Assembly: GCF_002592045.1 (NCBI RefSeq) | Contig: NZ_MEJG01000002.1 | Coordinates: forward strand, 62,001-126,000 | Direction: 5' to 3' | DNA from: Parasaccharibacter apium | Lineage (GTDB): Bacteria > Pseudomonadota > Alphaproteobacteria > Acetobacterales > Acetobacteraceae | DNA length: 64,000 bases | In this document: piece by piece, positions 9,275 through 17,812 of the stretch | Position numbering within the stretch: the stretch's first letter is position 1 | How the letters are laid out: every line of letters starts with the position of its first letter | Made by a program: the position numbers and the translations under genes | The notes under the pieces: generated by a model | Database searches by the model: none | Told to the model about the DNA's origin: nothing | Seen by the model: only the letters and a program-made list of their open reading frames with translations

Positions 9275-9853
9275 TCAGATTAAGCCTCGTGCGCGAATCT
9301 GAGCAAAAGCTGCTAAGGTAACCATACACGTAATCTCGCCCTCAACAATCATACGCTCAAACTCCGCAAAGCTTACATCACGTACGACCATATCAGCCTC
9401 GCTTGCTTCCCGCTCTGCCTCACCCCGAATGAGATTACGCGCTAAGAAAACATGCCCCTCTTGCGTAGAATAACCCGCCCCTTGATAGAGCGTGCCAGCA
9501 TGAATCAACTCCCCCGCACGAAGGCCCGTCTCCTCCCGCAATTCCCCTAAAGCGAGGGCCTCTGCCTCCGCATCGGGCCGTGTCTCCCACATCCCCATCG
9601 GGAATTCCCAAAGCCGCTTGCCTACAGGATAACGGAATTGCTGTACAAGAGTGACCCGCCCATCCGCATGCACAGGCATGATCACCGCAAAAGGCCCACG
9701 CTCTACAATACCATAGAGACCTTCCTTCCCACCGGGATGGATGATTTTATCCTCCCGTACGGCCGTCCACGGATTTTTATAAACCATCTCTGAGGAAAGA
9801 ATACGGTATCCTGCATCCTCACGGGCTTTTCTTAACGCATCATCAGTCATCAT
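9275..9853 (-). CDS. Nudix hydrolase
   Basis: A cytoplasmic Nudix-fold pyrophosphohydrolase of 192 residues, similar in layout to ADP-ribose/nucleoside-diphosphate-sugar pyrophosphatases (WEFPMGMWE followed by GELREETGL). The Nudix box is not canonical. The first Arg of the REUXEEXGU signature is Gly, and the spacing from the preceding Gly is two residues longer than usual. I know a subfamily with this GELREETGL variant, so this is probably a family trait rather than decay. The ATG chosen follows AAGGAG; a TTG 18 bases upstream is a poorer candidate. Confidence 0.85.
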   Translation of the reverse strand: MMTDDALRKAREDAGYRILSSEMVYKNPWTAVREDKIIHPGGKEGLYGIVERGPFAVIMPVHADGRVTLVQQFRYPVGKRLWEFPMGMWETRPDAEAEALALGELREETGLRAGELIHAGTLYQGAGYSTQEGHVFLARNLIRGEAEREASEADMVVRDVSFAEFERMIVEGEITCMVTLAAFAQIRARGLI

Positions 9854-10074
9854 CCATGCTCCTTCCTGCAAGCTATGAAATGGATAACCTAAAGAAACTC
9901 TTTATAAAACAACCCACCTGATTGCTGCATGGCAGCCATTCATAACTATATCAGCAAAGCAAACTTTGCCCCGTGACGGAAAAGGTTTTCTCACCTATGG
10001 TCGAGACCTAAGCAAAGTTATGCCTATGTCAGCTATAGGTGGGCATGGCTGCAAAAACTGCAAAGGGGATGTTC

Positions 10075-11322
10075 ATGTCTGACGAAGACGCAACCTACAC
10101 GTGCTCACCGACTATGCGTGTGATGCCCGTTGTTTTCTTTAACCTCCTCGTATATTTCGTCATCGGGCTGCCCAACGCTATTATTGGTGCTCAGTTCGTC
10201 CATAATACGCTGGGTTTTAGTACGGCTATTGCAGCGAGTACCATCTCCCTACAATATATCGGCACGGCAATGGGCCGTGTGATTGTTGGCCACCGTATTG
10301 ACGTCTTTGGCCCGAAAGCGGTCTTAAGATGGGGTTTGATTCTCTGCACCATCTCCGGTTTGTTGATGTGCCTTGCTGCGCTCATTCCTACATCCCATTT
10401 GATGGGTATGAATGACACAGCCCGCTATGTAGCGTTGGCTGTTGCTCTTATCAGCCGTCTTTTCATCGGTTGGTCAGAGAGCTGCACATCTACCTCTGTA
10501 ACAACATGGAACCTCCGCCGCGTTGGACCGGCTCATTCCTCCGTTGCTATTTCTTGGAATGGTGTGACCTCCTACGGTGGTATCGCTGTTGGTGTGACTG
10601 TTGGGCAATGGCTCAGCGGCTTGCTGCCAACCATCAAGCTTCTGCCTGTTGGTATCTTTGCCGCAGCATTGGGCATTTGCGGGTTCATCATCTTGACCTT
10701 CTATAAGGCCATTAAACCCCTGCCCAGCAAGGGTAAGCCTATGTCCTTCGGCCTCGCAGTGAAGAAGGTGCTGCCTTATGGTGCCGCTCTGGCTGCTGGA
10801 TCTGTCGGCTTCGGGACGGTGAACAGCTTCCTCGCCCTGTACTATACAGAGAATCACTGGACAGGCCTTGGCATTGCCTTCGGCGTGTTCGCAGCATGCT
10901 TTATCTTCATGCGGATTTTCGTCTCTGGCCAAATCGACAAGCATGGCGGTGTGCCGATTGCCTATATGTCCCTCGTGACAGAAGCTATCGCTATGGCCGT
11001 GTTCTGCTTGGTCCATAACAATACAGGCGGGTTGATCGGTGCTGCCCTAACCGGTGCTGGCTTCTCCCTCCTCTTCCCTGCTATGGGTACAATGGCCGTC
11101 AAGACCGATGGGCCAGAGTTCCATGGGATTCTCATCGCTGCTTACTCCATCTTCACGGACATCACCATTGTGGTTTCCAGCTGGTTCATGGGTGGTTTGC
11201 GCGACCATATGGGCTGGGGCGTCATGTTTGCTGTAGCTGGCGTGCTCTGCGTTAGCGGCATCGCCTTTAGCTCTCTCTTCTCTCGTATCCCTGGGTGCGG
11301 TATTCCCAAAAACACCCAATAA
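10075..11322 (+). CDS. MFS transporter, YhhS/YfcJ family
   Basis: A twelve-helix major facilitator protein of 415 residues. It resembles the E. coli YhhS/YfcJ group: ISLQYIGTAMGR in an early helix, then HRIDVFGPKAVLR, and ISWNGVTSYGGIAVG in the fifth helix region. Family members are poorly characterised exporters. I chose the ATG six bases after AAAGGGG; other ATGs at 10039 and 10069 are worse placed. Codon choice differs from the neighbours (more CTG, GTT and GGT), resembling that of dnaK and suggesting high expression. The upstream 200 bases contain a separated inverted repeat (CACCTAT ... ATAGGTG). Two hairpins follow the gene. Confidence 0.85.
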   Translation: MSDEDATYTCSPTMRVMPVVFFNLLVYFVIGLPNAIIGAQFVHNTLGFSTAIAASTISLQYIGTAMGRVIVGHRIDVFGPKAVLRWGLILCTISGLLMCLAALIPTSHLMGMNDTARYVALAVALISRLFIGWSESCTSTSVTTWNLRRVGPAHSSVAISWNGVTSYGGIAVGVTVGQWLSGLLPTIKLLPVGIFAAALGICGFIILTFYKAIKPLPSKGKPMSFGLAVKKVLPYGAALAAGSVGFGTVNSFLALYYTENHWTGLGIAFGVFAACFIFMRIFVSGQIDKHGGVPIAYMSLVTEAIAMAVFCLVHNNTGGLIGAALTGAGFSLLFPAMGTMAVKTDGPEFHGILIAAYSIFTDITIVVSSWFMGGLRDHMGWGVMFAVAGVLCVSGIAFSSLFSRIPGCGIPKNTQ

Positions 11323-11338
11323 GGCAGGGCCTTACAGC

Positions 11339-11366
11339 AAAGGCGTAGTCTCACCGCTACGCCTTT
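11339..11366 (+). terminator. Ten-base-pair hairpin after the YhhS-type gene
   Basis: A perfect AAAGGCGTAG/CTACGCCTTT stem with an eight-base loop begins 16 bases after the stop codon. No U-run follows, so it may protect the mRNA end or act with the second hairpin at 11387. Confidence 0.55.
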
Positions 11367-11386
11367 ATGGGATTTATCCCATGCTA

Positions 11387-11416
11387 AATGCCGGGTTCTT
11401 GCACCCGGCATTTTTT
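11387..11416 (+). terminator. Intrinsic terminator
   Basis: A perfect AATGCCGGGT/ACCCGGCATT stem with a six-base loop is followed by a T-run. It ends the transcript of the YhhS-type transporter and lies just before the LOG gene. Confidence 0.88.
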
Positions 11417-11438
11417 ATGCGAAGGAAACACATCTTTT

Positions 11439-11993
11439 ATGGCCATTCAATTCTGCTCTGTCTTTTGTGGCTCTCGCCTTGGTCATGACCCCGCCTATAT
11501 GCACACAGCCCGCGCCCTTGGCACGGCCCTAGCCCAAGCAGGCATCACCCTTGTTTATGGGGGCGGCAAAGCTGGATTAATGGGGGCTGTTGCTGATGCA
11601 ACATTACAAGCAGGCGGGCGCGTTAAAGGGATTATCCCCCGCTTTTTAGAAGCACGAGAAATCCTCCACGAAGGCGTAACAGACCTCGACGTGACAGAGG
11701 ACATGCCCACACGCAAAGCCAAGCTCTTTGCAATTGCTGATGCTTATATCGTCCTGCCCGGCGGCTTTGGTACGTTTGATGAGTTTTCCGAGGTCCTCGT
11801 CAATCGCCAGCTTGGGCTAAGCCAGCGACCCATCATCATCCTCAACGCTCATGGCTGGGCAAATGCGCTCATCACTATGCTTCGTACAACCTTAGAGCAA
11901 GGATTCGCCGATGCTACTGCCTCAAGCCTCTATGAGGTTGTGGAGGATGTACCAAGCGTCATCCAGCTTTTGCAGGAGCCTTCACGCGCTTAA
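11439..11993 (+). CDS. LOG family protein (nucleotide phosphoribohydrolase)
   Basis: A 184-residue Rossmann-fold protein of the LOG (lonely guy) family, often mislabelled lysine decarboxylase. The signature [10 protein letters not shown] and the phosphate-binding [12 protein letters not shown] are intact. Family members cleave cytokinin nucleotide 5'-monophosphates or AMP into base and ribose phosphate. I start the gene at the ATG after GAAGGA; a start at 11388 would lie inside the terminator of the preceding gene. The 3' end overlaps the end of the convergent murA gene by 35 bases. Confidence 0.88.
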   Translation: MAIQFCSVFCGSRLGHDPAYMHTARALGTALAQAGITLVYGGGKAGLMGAVADATLQAGGRVKGIIPRFLEAREILHEGVTDLDVTEDMPTRKAKLFAIADAYIVLPGGFGTFDEFSEVLVNRQLGLSQRPIIILNAHGWANALITMLRTTLEQGFADATASSLYEVVEDVPSVIQLLQEPSRA

Positions 11994-13233
11994 TTTTCGC
12001 CCCACAGGCAGAGAGCTTTTCCTCCACATGCTCATAACCGCGATCAAGATGATAAACGCGGCTAAGCTCCGTTTCGCCCTCTGCCACCAACCCTGCCAGA
12101 ATGAGGGAGAAAGAGGCCCGCAAATCAGTCGCCATCACCCGTGCGCCAGAAAGATGCTCCACCCCACGAATCACCGCAGCACGCCCTTGGATCGTAATAT
12201 TCGCCCCCATACGATTCAGCTCTGGCACATGCATGAAGCGATTCTCAAAAATCGTCTCAGTGATCATAGAGGCCCCCTCCGCTACAGAGAGCATCGCCAT
12301 GAACTGCGCCTGCATATCTGTCGGGAAGCCCGGATAAGGCTCGGTCGTTAAATCTAACCCGCGCAAACGGCCTTGGCTGCGCACCCTCAGCCCCTCAGCC
12401 TCCTGCGTAACCTCAACACCAGCCTGCTGTAGCGCATGGACTACCGCCTCTTGGTCGGCCATACGACCACCCTCTAGCAGGACATCCCCGCCAGTCATCC
12501 CGACCGCACAAGCATATGTCCCACATTCAATCCGGTCTGGCATCACCGCATAATGCGCGCCATGCAGCCGCTCCACCCCTTCTATCGTGATGGTGCCAGA
12601 ATGTGCCCCGGTAATGCGGGCCCCCATGGCGTTCAAACACTTAGCGAGGTCTAAAATCTCCGGCTCCCGCGCGGCATTAACAAGCTCTGTCGTCCCACGC
12701 GCTAGGGTAGCAGCCATCATGATATTCTCTGTCGCCCCCACACTGGGGAACGGTAATACCACACGCCCCCCCTGCAAACCCTGCGGGGCACGCGCATGGA
12801 TATAGCCTGCCTCTAACTGAATCTCCGCCCCTAAAGCCTCTAGCCCTTTGAGGTGCAAATCCACCGGGCGCGTACCAATGGCACAACCACCGGGCAAAGA
12901 GACACGCGCCTCGCCCATACGGGCCAAAAGAGGCCCCAACACCAAGATAGAAGCCCGCATACGAGAGACAATATCATAAGGGGCTTCTACAGAGTGAATA
13001 GCCCCCCCAAGGCTCAGCGTGCCGGGGCCATCAACCTCCGCCACCTCATAACCAAGCTGGCCCAATAAGGTCCGCATCGTGCGGATATCGGCAATATCAG
13101 GCACGTTAGAGAGAATCAAAGGCCCTTCAGAGAGGAGGGACGCTACCATCAGCTTCAAGCCGGAGTTCTTTGCACCACCAACAGGGATGCGCCCTTCCAA
13201 ACGCCGCCCCCCCTCTATGAGGAAATAATCCAT
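11959..13233 (-). CDS. murA: UDP-N-acetylglucosamine 1-carboxyvinyltransferase MurA
   Basis: First committed enzyme of peptidoglycan synthesis: it transfers enolpyruvate from PEP to UDP-GlcNAc in the cytoplasm. The 424 residues span the usual length. The N-terminal catalytic Lys lies in GGAKNSGLK, and the flexible loop carries Cys117 in [11 protein letters not shown]. That cysteine is the residue attacked by fosfomycin, so sensitivity at the target is expected. dcd lies upstream on the same strand. Confidence 0.97.
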   Translation of the reverse strand: MDYFLIEGGRRLEGRIPVGGAKNSGLKLMVASLLSEGPLILSNVPDIADIRTMRTLLGQLGYEVAEVDGPGTLSLGGAIHSVEAPYDIVSRMRASILVLGPLLARMGEARVSLPGGCAIGTRPVDLHLKGLEALGAEIQLEAGYIHARAPQGLQGGRVVLPFPSVGATENIMMAATLARGTTELVNAAREPEILDLAKCLNAMGARITGAHSGTITIEGVERLHGAHYAVMPDRIECGTYACAVGMTGGDVLLEGGRMADQEAVVHALQQAGVEVTQEAEGLRVRSQGRLRGLDLTTEPYPGFPTDMQAQFMAMLSVAEGASMITETIFENRFMHVPELNRMGANITIQGRAAVIRGVEHLSGARVMATDLRASFSLILAGLVAEGETELSRVYHLDRGYEHVEEKLSACGAKIKRVKAPAKAG

Positions 13234-13273
13234 CAGCCTTGTTCCCCTCGCCTCTTAACCTAAAATATGCCGC

Positions 13274-13825
13274 TTATAAGCGCGGCGGTGTTACACCAGA
13301 CTGCCGCATATATTTCCCTGCCCTATCAGCATAGCTCACCTCACAAGGGCTATCACCTTTAAAGAACAAGAACTGGCAAATACCCTCATTAGCGTAAATA
13401 CGAGCTGGCAGAGGGGTTGTATTGCTTATCTCAATGGTCACTTGCCCTTCCCATTCAGGCTCTAAAGGGGTGACATTGACGATAATCCCACAACGCGCAT
13501 AGGTCGATTTACCAAGGCAAACAACCAGCGTATCCCGCGGGATGCGGAAATATTCCACCGTATGCGCTAGGGCAAAACTATTAGGCGGGATTGTAATATC
13601 CCCCCGGCGCGTGACAAAACTATCAGAGCTAAAATTCTTTGGGTCCACAATGGCATTATCCACATCTGTAAAGATATGAAACTCATCAGCCACGCGGGCA
13701 TCATAGCCATAAGAGGACAGGCCGTAGGAAATCACCTTCTCACGCTTCTGTGCCTCAACAAAAGGCTCTATCATACCATGGTCTTTCGCCATGCGACGTA
13801 TCCAGTGATCGGGCATAATTGACAT
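13274..13825 (-). CDS. dcd: dCTP deaminase
   Basis: Deaminates dCTP to dUTP, feeding dTTP synthesis. The 183 residues, the N-terminal [13 protein letters not shown], the SSYGYDARV motif and the C-terminal [19 protein letters not shown] are typical of the proteobacterial trimeric enzyme. A good ribosome-binding site (AAGGGAGAG) precedes the ATG. murA follows 40 bases downstream. Confidence 0.95.
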   Translation of the reverse strand: MSIMPDHWIRRMAKDHGMIEPFVEAQKREKVISYGLSSYGYDARVADEFHIFTDVDNAIVDPKNFSSDSFVTRRGDITIPPNSFALAHTVEYFRIPRDTLVVCLGKSTYARCGIIVNVTPLEPEWEGQVTIEISNTTPLPARIYANEGICQFLFFKGDSPCEVSYADRAGKYMRQSGVTPPRL

Positions 13826-13944
13826 AGCCGCTCTCCCTTATGATTAATAACCTCTACGGTCACTCAAATCGTGCTTAAATCCCAGCCCGACCAGCCGGAC
13901 CTCTTTTACCATATCATCTGCCTGCGCTAGGACAAAATTATCCC

Positions 13945-14937
13945 CTATCGCGGGTCAGACCCATTACGGATCGTCAAATCCGACATACTAGGGCGATAAC
14001 GCCGCTTTAACACCGTTGCCGTATCGCGCACCGCACCACCGCGCAATGTGCGACGGAAACGCGGCCAACGTGGCTTAACCTCACTGGCTAAAACCCCCGC
14101 CACAATAAAGCCTGCCCCGACAAGGGTCGTTATCGTTAGAACATCCCCTGTAAAGAACCCTACAAGGCCACCCCATATTGGCTCACTCGCATAAATAATC
14201 GTTGCTTTTGTGGGGGAGACTGTCTTTTGCGCCCAGTTAAGCACAAGTTGTGTGGCCGCACTCACCACACCCATTACGAGCGCACAGCTCATCCAGCCCC
14301 AACTGAAGGCTGGAATATGCTCCCCAACTACCGGCATCAGCACAAAAGAAAGTAATGCCCCAGCAACCAGCTGCACAAAGGCCATACGGCGGCTATCAGT
14401 CTCTAAAGCGAAAAGACCAACGCAGATAATCTCAAAAGCGTAAGAGAACGTCCCCAATAAGGTCAAACCGTCACCGGAGCTCATCGTTAAGCCCGTCTTC
14501 CACGGTTCAGCGAGAAGAACTAACCCAACAAAGGCGAGGAAAATACCAATGATCCCACTCGTATTAGGGGCCTTACGCAAGATGATCCATTGCAGAAGGG
14601 GAACAAGGGGAACGTAAAGAGCCGTCAAAAACGCAGAGCGACTACTGGTAATTGTCAACAAGCCTTCTGTTTGACAAATATACCCAAAGGCCAACACAAG
14701 GCCGATCATCCCACCACGCCAAATCTCCGAGCGTGGAATCCCCTGCAAGACGCGCTTACGCCCTACAAAACAAACCACAAACAACGCCGCAATAAGGAAG
14801 CGCACCCCAATAAAGAACATCGGCCCACTGGTCTTTAAAGCCAGCTGGATGATGTAATAGGTCCCCCCCCATAATATAGTGATAATCCCCAATGCAATTT
14901 CTTGCCGGGATGGGAGCGGTAAGGAGAGCTTATTCAT
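13945..14937 (-). CDS. EamA/DMT family transporter
   Basis: A 330-residue inner-membrane protein with about ten hydrophobic helices and two EamA repeats (ILWGGTYYIIQLAL and a second repeat ending IYASEPIWGGLVGFF). This is the drug/metabolite transporter layout. The last 35 or so residues form a basic soluble tail. Its ATG overlaps the stop of the 52-residue gene by one base (TAATG), which indicates translational coupling and places it at the end of the lipoprotein-glycosyltransferase operon. The substrate is unknown. Confidence 0.85.
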   Translation of the reverse strand: MNKLSLPLPSRQEIALGIITILWGGTYYIIQLALKTSGPMFFIGVRFLIAALFVVCFVGRKRVLQGIPRSEIWRGGMIGLVLAFGYICQTEGLLTITSSRSAFLTALYVPLVPLLQWIILRKAPNTSGIIGIFLAFVGLVLLAEPWKTGLTMSSGDGLTLLGTFSYAFEIICVGLFALETDSRRMAFVQLVAGALLSFVLMPVVGEHIPAFSWGWMSCALVMGVVSAATQLVLNWAQKTVSPTKATIIYASEPIWGGLVGFFTGDVLTITTLVGAGFIVAGVLASEVKPRWPRFRRTLRGGAVRDTATVLKRRYRPSMSDLTIRNGSDPR

Positions 14938-15095
14938 TAGGCTTTCTCTCGGCTAGAGGCACTCGTAGGGCGGGCACGTTGCTGCTGCTTGCGGCGCATC
15001 AAATTGGCACGCAAAGCCTCTGCCTCGCGTAATTGACGCTCCTGCCGCGCTGTCATAGGGGCAGGCTCCATCTTTTTCGCCCTATCAGGCTTCAT
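14937..15095 (-). CDS. 52-residue basic protein in the GT4-EamA operon
   Basis: A short open frame of 52 codons plus stop. It starts MKPDRAKKMEPAPMTA, contains a charged helical centre (RQERQLREAEALRANLM) and ends TSASSREKA. It is lysine- and arginine-rich with no hydrophobic segment, so it should be cytoplasmic. Three things support it as real. An AGGAGAGG ribosome-binding site sits upstream. Its start overlaps the end of the glycosyltransferase by 11 bases. Its stop overlaps the EamA start by one base. I do not recognise a named family. Confidence 0.72.
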   Translation of the reverse strand: MKPDRAKKMEPAPMTARQERQLREAEALRANLMRRKQQQRARPTSASSREKA

Positions 15096-16311
15096 GCTCT
15101 ACATCCCTCTCCTGATGGAAGCGTATAAAAGCCTCCTGCAAATGGCTGGATAGAAGCTCATCATACACACCCAACGTGGCTTGCTGCATATGTTGTTTTG
15201 TATAGCGCGCTAACGCATGGGCGCGTATTTCATCTTGCCGCTCTGCCATAAGTTCTGGGGGCACGTCCAGCACTTCCCGCAGGGCCATAGCAAGCGCGCG
15301 CGAATCCCCCGCAGGGACAAGCGTTCCCGTCTCACCATGATGGATAGTCTCTTTCAACCCCCCACGGGCAGAGCCTATAACCCAGCGTCCCATCATTTGC
15401 GCTTCTACCGGCACACGCCCAAACGGCTCTGGCCTTAAAGAGGGCACCACGACAATATGCGCTAATTTATACGCTGCGGCCATATCGTGACACACACCCG
15501 CAAAACGCAAACGGCTGGCTATACCGCGTTCTTCAGCCAATTTCTGCAACATCCGCGCATACGGTTTTTCTTCCCCCGGCCCAACCATAACACACACCCA
15601 CTCTTGCTCTGGATGGTGCGCTGCTAGATACCCCAAGGCTTCAATAAGACATTCCTGCCCTTTCCAACGCGTAAGCCGCCCTGGCATGAGGATAATGCGA
15701 CTTCCCTCACCCACACGCCAACGCTCCAGCAAAACTTGCAATTGTCCCCCACGCACCGCTTCGGGGGCGAAAATAGCCGGGTCACTCCCGCGTGGGATGA
15801 CCCGTAACCGGTCCTCCCCCACGCGATATTCTTTACGCAAACGCTCCCCTATATGCTCCGACACCGCAATCACACGCTGCCCACGCACTAGGCCGGAATT
15901 ATACCACTTTTTCAGCCAAAAACGCGCTTGATGGTCCCCATGCCATGTCGTCACAAGCGGGATGTTCTCTTTCCGGCAGGCTATCGCTGCGACAAGAGCC
16001 GGATAACGCGAGCGCGCATGGACCAAACTTACCCCTTCTCGGCGGATAAGCCGACGCAATGCCGCCACCCGGCTGAAAAAAGATCGCAGCGAGACACTCT
16101 TCCGAAAAGCCATCTCCACATGCTCGCCCCCTACATAGCGCAAACGCGACACCAAAGCCCCACTCTCCGCTGCTACAAGAGCACGCCCTCCCGCTTGGCT
16201 GATCGCCTCCGCCATATCGACCGCACCGCGTTCCAACCCCCCAATCCCAAGAGCAGGTAGAAGCTGAAGAATCACCGGTCTTTGCGTCATCACCATGCCT
16301 CGTTCTGTCAC
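15085..16311 (-). CDS. GT4-family glycosyltransferase
   Basis: A 408-residue GT-B-fold glycosyltransferase. The N-terminal donor/acceptor domain begins LLPALGIGGLERGAVDMAE. The C-terminal domain has RLTRWKGQECLIEAL and the EX7E-type motif in RPEPFGRVPVEAQMMG, typical of family GT4. A lipopolysaccharide or exopolysaccharide role is plausible. The GTG start overlaps the lipoprotein stop by four bases (GTGA); an ATG 15 bases inside is a possible alternative. The gene sits in an operon with the lipoprotein upstream and the 52-residue protein and EamA transporter downstream. Confidence 0.88.
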   Translation of the reverse strand: MTERGMVMTQRPVILQLLPALGIGGLERGAVDMAEAISQAGGRALVAAESGALVSRLRYVGGEHVEMAFRKSVSLRSFFSRVAALRRLIRREGVSLVHARSRYPALVAAIACRKENIPLVTTWHGDHQARFWLKKWYNSGLVRGQRVIAVSEHIGERLRKEYRVGEDRLRVIPRGSDPAIFAPEAVRGGQLQVLLERWRVGEGSRIILMPGRLTRWKGQECLIEALGYLAAHHPEQEWVCVMVGPGEEKPYARMLQKLAEERGIASRLRFAGVCHDMAAAYKLAHIVVVPSLRPEPFGRVPVEAQMMGRWVIGSARGGLKETIHHGETGTLVPAGDSRALAMALREVLDVPPELMAERQDEIRAHALARYTKQHMQQATLGVYDELLSSHLQEAFIRFHQERDVEHEA

Positions 16312-17498
16312 CCAGCTGGGATCGTTACCACAGCACCACCGCTATGGCTGGTTGCCGCAAGCGTGCTGAGGACTTGAACCATCGTAAAGGCCTCCTTACT
16401 GCGGAAGTCCGTATCAGAGATCCAATACCAGCATTTTTTATAAAAAACAGCAGCATATGGGCTCTCAGGTGCTTCTTTACCAGAATGAATAACCACCTCC
16501 GGGCGGCTCTCAATCCCAACTTGGCCAATCGTTGGCAAAGTACGACCGGAATGAACATCCTTCTCCGGCACTTCCATCTCATAAGAAAGCTGAGTAAGCA
16601 TAGCGAGCATAGAACGTGTAAGAATAGCTATTTGCCCTGCTTTCTTAGGGTAAGGGCCGTACACAATCTCCGCCTCACTCGTCTCAGCATCAAGATGCAG
16701 TAACCGCCGCACCTCACCTTGAATCGCCTGTAAGTTACTGTCGGCCGTACTGGTGAGGACAAGATATATATGCTCGTTCGGCTGGCCATTGCCTCCCTTG
16801 CTTTCATTACTGCCCGTCCCCGGCGTTGCATTGACCGACTTGCCTCCCTTTGATGAAGCAGGATCATCTGTCGCAATACGCACCGTCATCGCCCCAGCAA
16901 GCTGCAACTGACGTAAATCATGCAATAAAAGATAAAAGCGGACCGACCCTCCCCCAAAAGGCCCCACCCCCCGCACATTCGAGAGGCCATCAATAGATTG
17001 TGCTGTCAGCCGCAAGAGCGTATCAATCGCCATCCCCCCAAGGCTGAGCGGCATAATCGCTACAGGAGAGATAGGGCGAACAATATTTTCCGCATATTGC
17101 TCCCCTGTTAAAGGCTGGTAAGTGATAGTTGGGTTCTCCGCTTGGGACATAGTGCCTGTCCCAAAGAGGTAATTACTTACCGCAGATGCCGGATAACCAT
17201 AATACCCGCCTGAAAAACTACGCGAGAAGTTATAGCCAGCAATCACCTGCGTTGTATCCAAAAAGGCCGGTGGCTCCCCATAACGCAACCGCACGATATT
17301 GAGCAGCATTTCCCGCTTTTGCACCTCACCAAGGGCGCGGGAATAAGCAAGTTGGTCATGCCGCATACGCTCTGGGCCAAGCGTCAAACACCCCCCAAGT
17401 GCAAGAGGCAATACACATGCCCATAACGATAGCACGACACGCCCCTGCCACCTGCTACAGTCATTTTTCCACCGGCATATGGAATAAAGCCGCGCCAC
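16308..17498 (-). CDS. Putative lipoprotein of unknown function
   Basis: A 396-residue protein with an N-terminal hydrophobic segment and a lipobox LALGGC, so it is probably lipid-anchored in the envelope. The mature N-terminus (QKREMLLNIVRLRYGEPPA) and the C-terminal region (CWYWISDTDFRSKEAF) resemble an uncharacterised proteobacterial lipoprotein family that I cannot name. A low-complexity Ser/Gly/Lys/Asn insertion lies around residues 215-245. The start is a GTG and is uncertain. It leads an operon with the glycosyltransferase, the 52-residue protein and the EamA transporter, which suggests a cell-surface glycan job. Confidence 0.75.
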   Translation of the reverse strand: MARLYSICRWKNDCSRWQGRVVLSLWACVLPLALGGCLTLGPERMRHDQLAYSRALGEVQKREMLLNIVRLRYGEPPAFLDTTQVIAGYNFSRSFSGGYYGYPASAVSNYLFGTGTMSQAENPTITYQPLTGEQYAENIVRPISPVAIMPLSLGGMAIDTLLRLTAQSIDGLSNVRGVGPFGGGSVRFYLLLHDLRQLQLAGAMTVRIATDDPASSKGGKSVNATPGTGSNESKGGNGQPNEHIYLVLTSTADSNLQAIQGEVRRLLHLDAETSEAEIVYGPYPKKAGQIAILTRSMLAMLTQLSYEMEVPEKDVHSGRTLPTIGQVGIESRPEVVIHSGKEAPESPYAAVFYKKCWYWISDTDFRSKEAFTMVQVLSTLAATSHSGGAVVTIPAG

Positions 17499-17812
17499 AA
17501 AACCCAGCTTACAGAATAAAGTTTTCAGGCCAAACAGGGGAGAACTCCTAATAAAGACAGTATGTTATAGTCACACCACCTCAGCTTAACGCAGATGCCA
17601 CGCTTCTCCAACGGGAAAACATGCCCGTCCCTTATAGGAAAATCAGCTATCTTTTCCAGCTTTTCCCTCTTGAAAGAGCAAGACAGACTTACCAAATCGG
17701 TCCCATGGGCCTGTAGGCTTGCCTACCAGCCCGACCTGATAACGTCACAATAGGGTTTCCACCCGATGCCTTGAGGGGGTTGGGGGACGCCGCTGAAAAG
17801 GGACAAATCGTC
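17499..17812 (+). promoter_or_regulatory. dnaK upstream region with possible heat-shock promoter
   Basis: A 314-base gap between the divergent lipoprotein gene and dnaK. CTTGAAA at 17669 matches the -35 element of alphaproteobacterial RpoH promoters, but the -10 region about 17 bases on (TACCAAAT) is only a partial match. A hairpin at 17707-17732 (GTAGGC/GCCTAC core with outer GGGC/GCCC) would fall in the leader. Heat-shock control of dnaK is expected from the family; this promoter call is tentative. Confidence 0.35.

Noticed and set aside
10474-11016. A 180-codon frame antisense to the YhhS-type transporter
   Set aside because: Composition follows the opposite gene's codons, and the product is rich in His, Gln and Asp with no recognisable domain.
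17771-17812. Upstream start for DnaK
   Set aside because: DnaK invariably starts at [14 protein letters not shown] or similar, and the ribosome-binding site fits the ATG at 17813.
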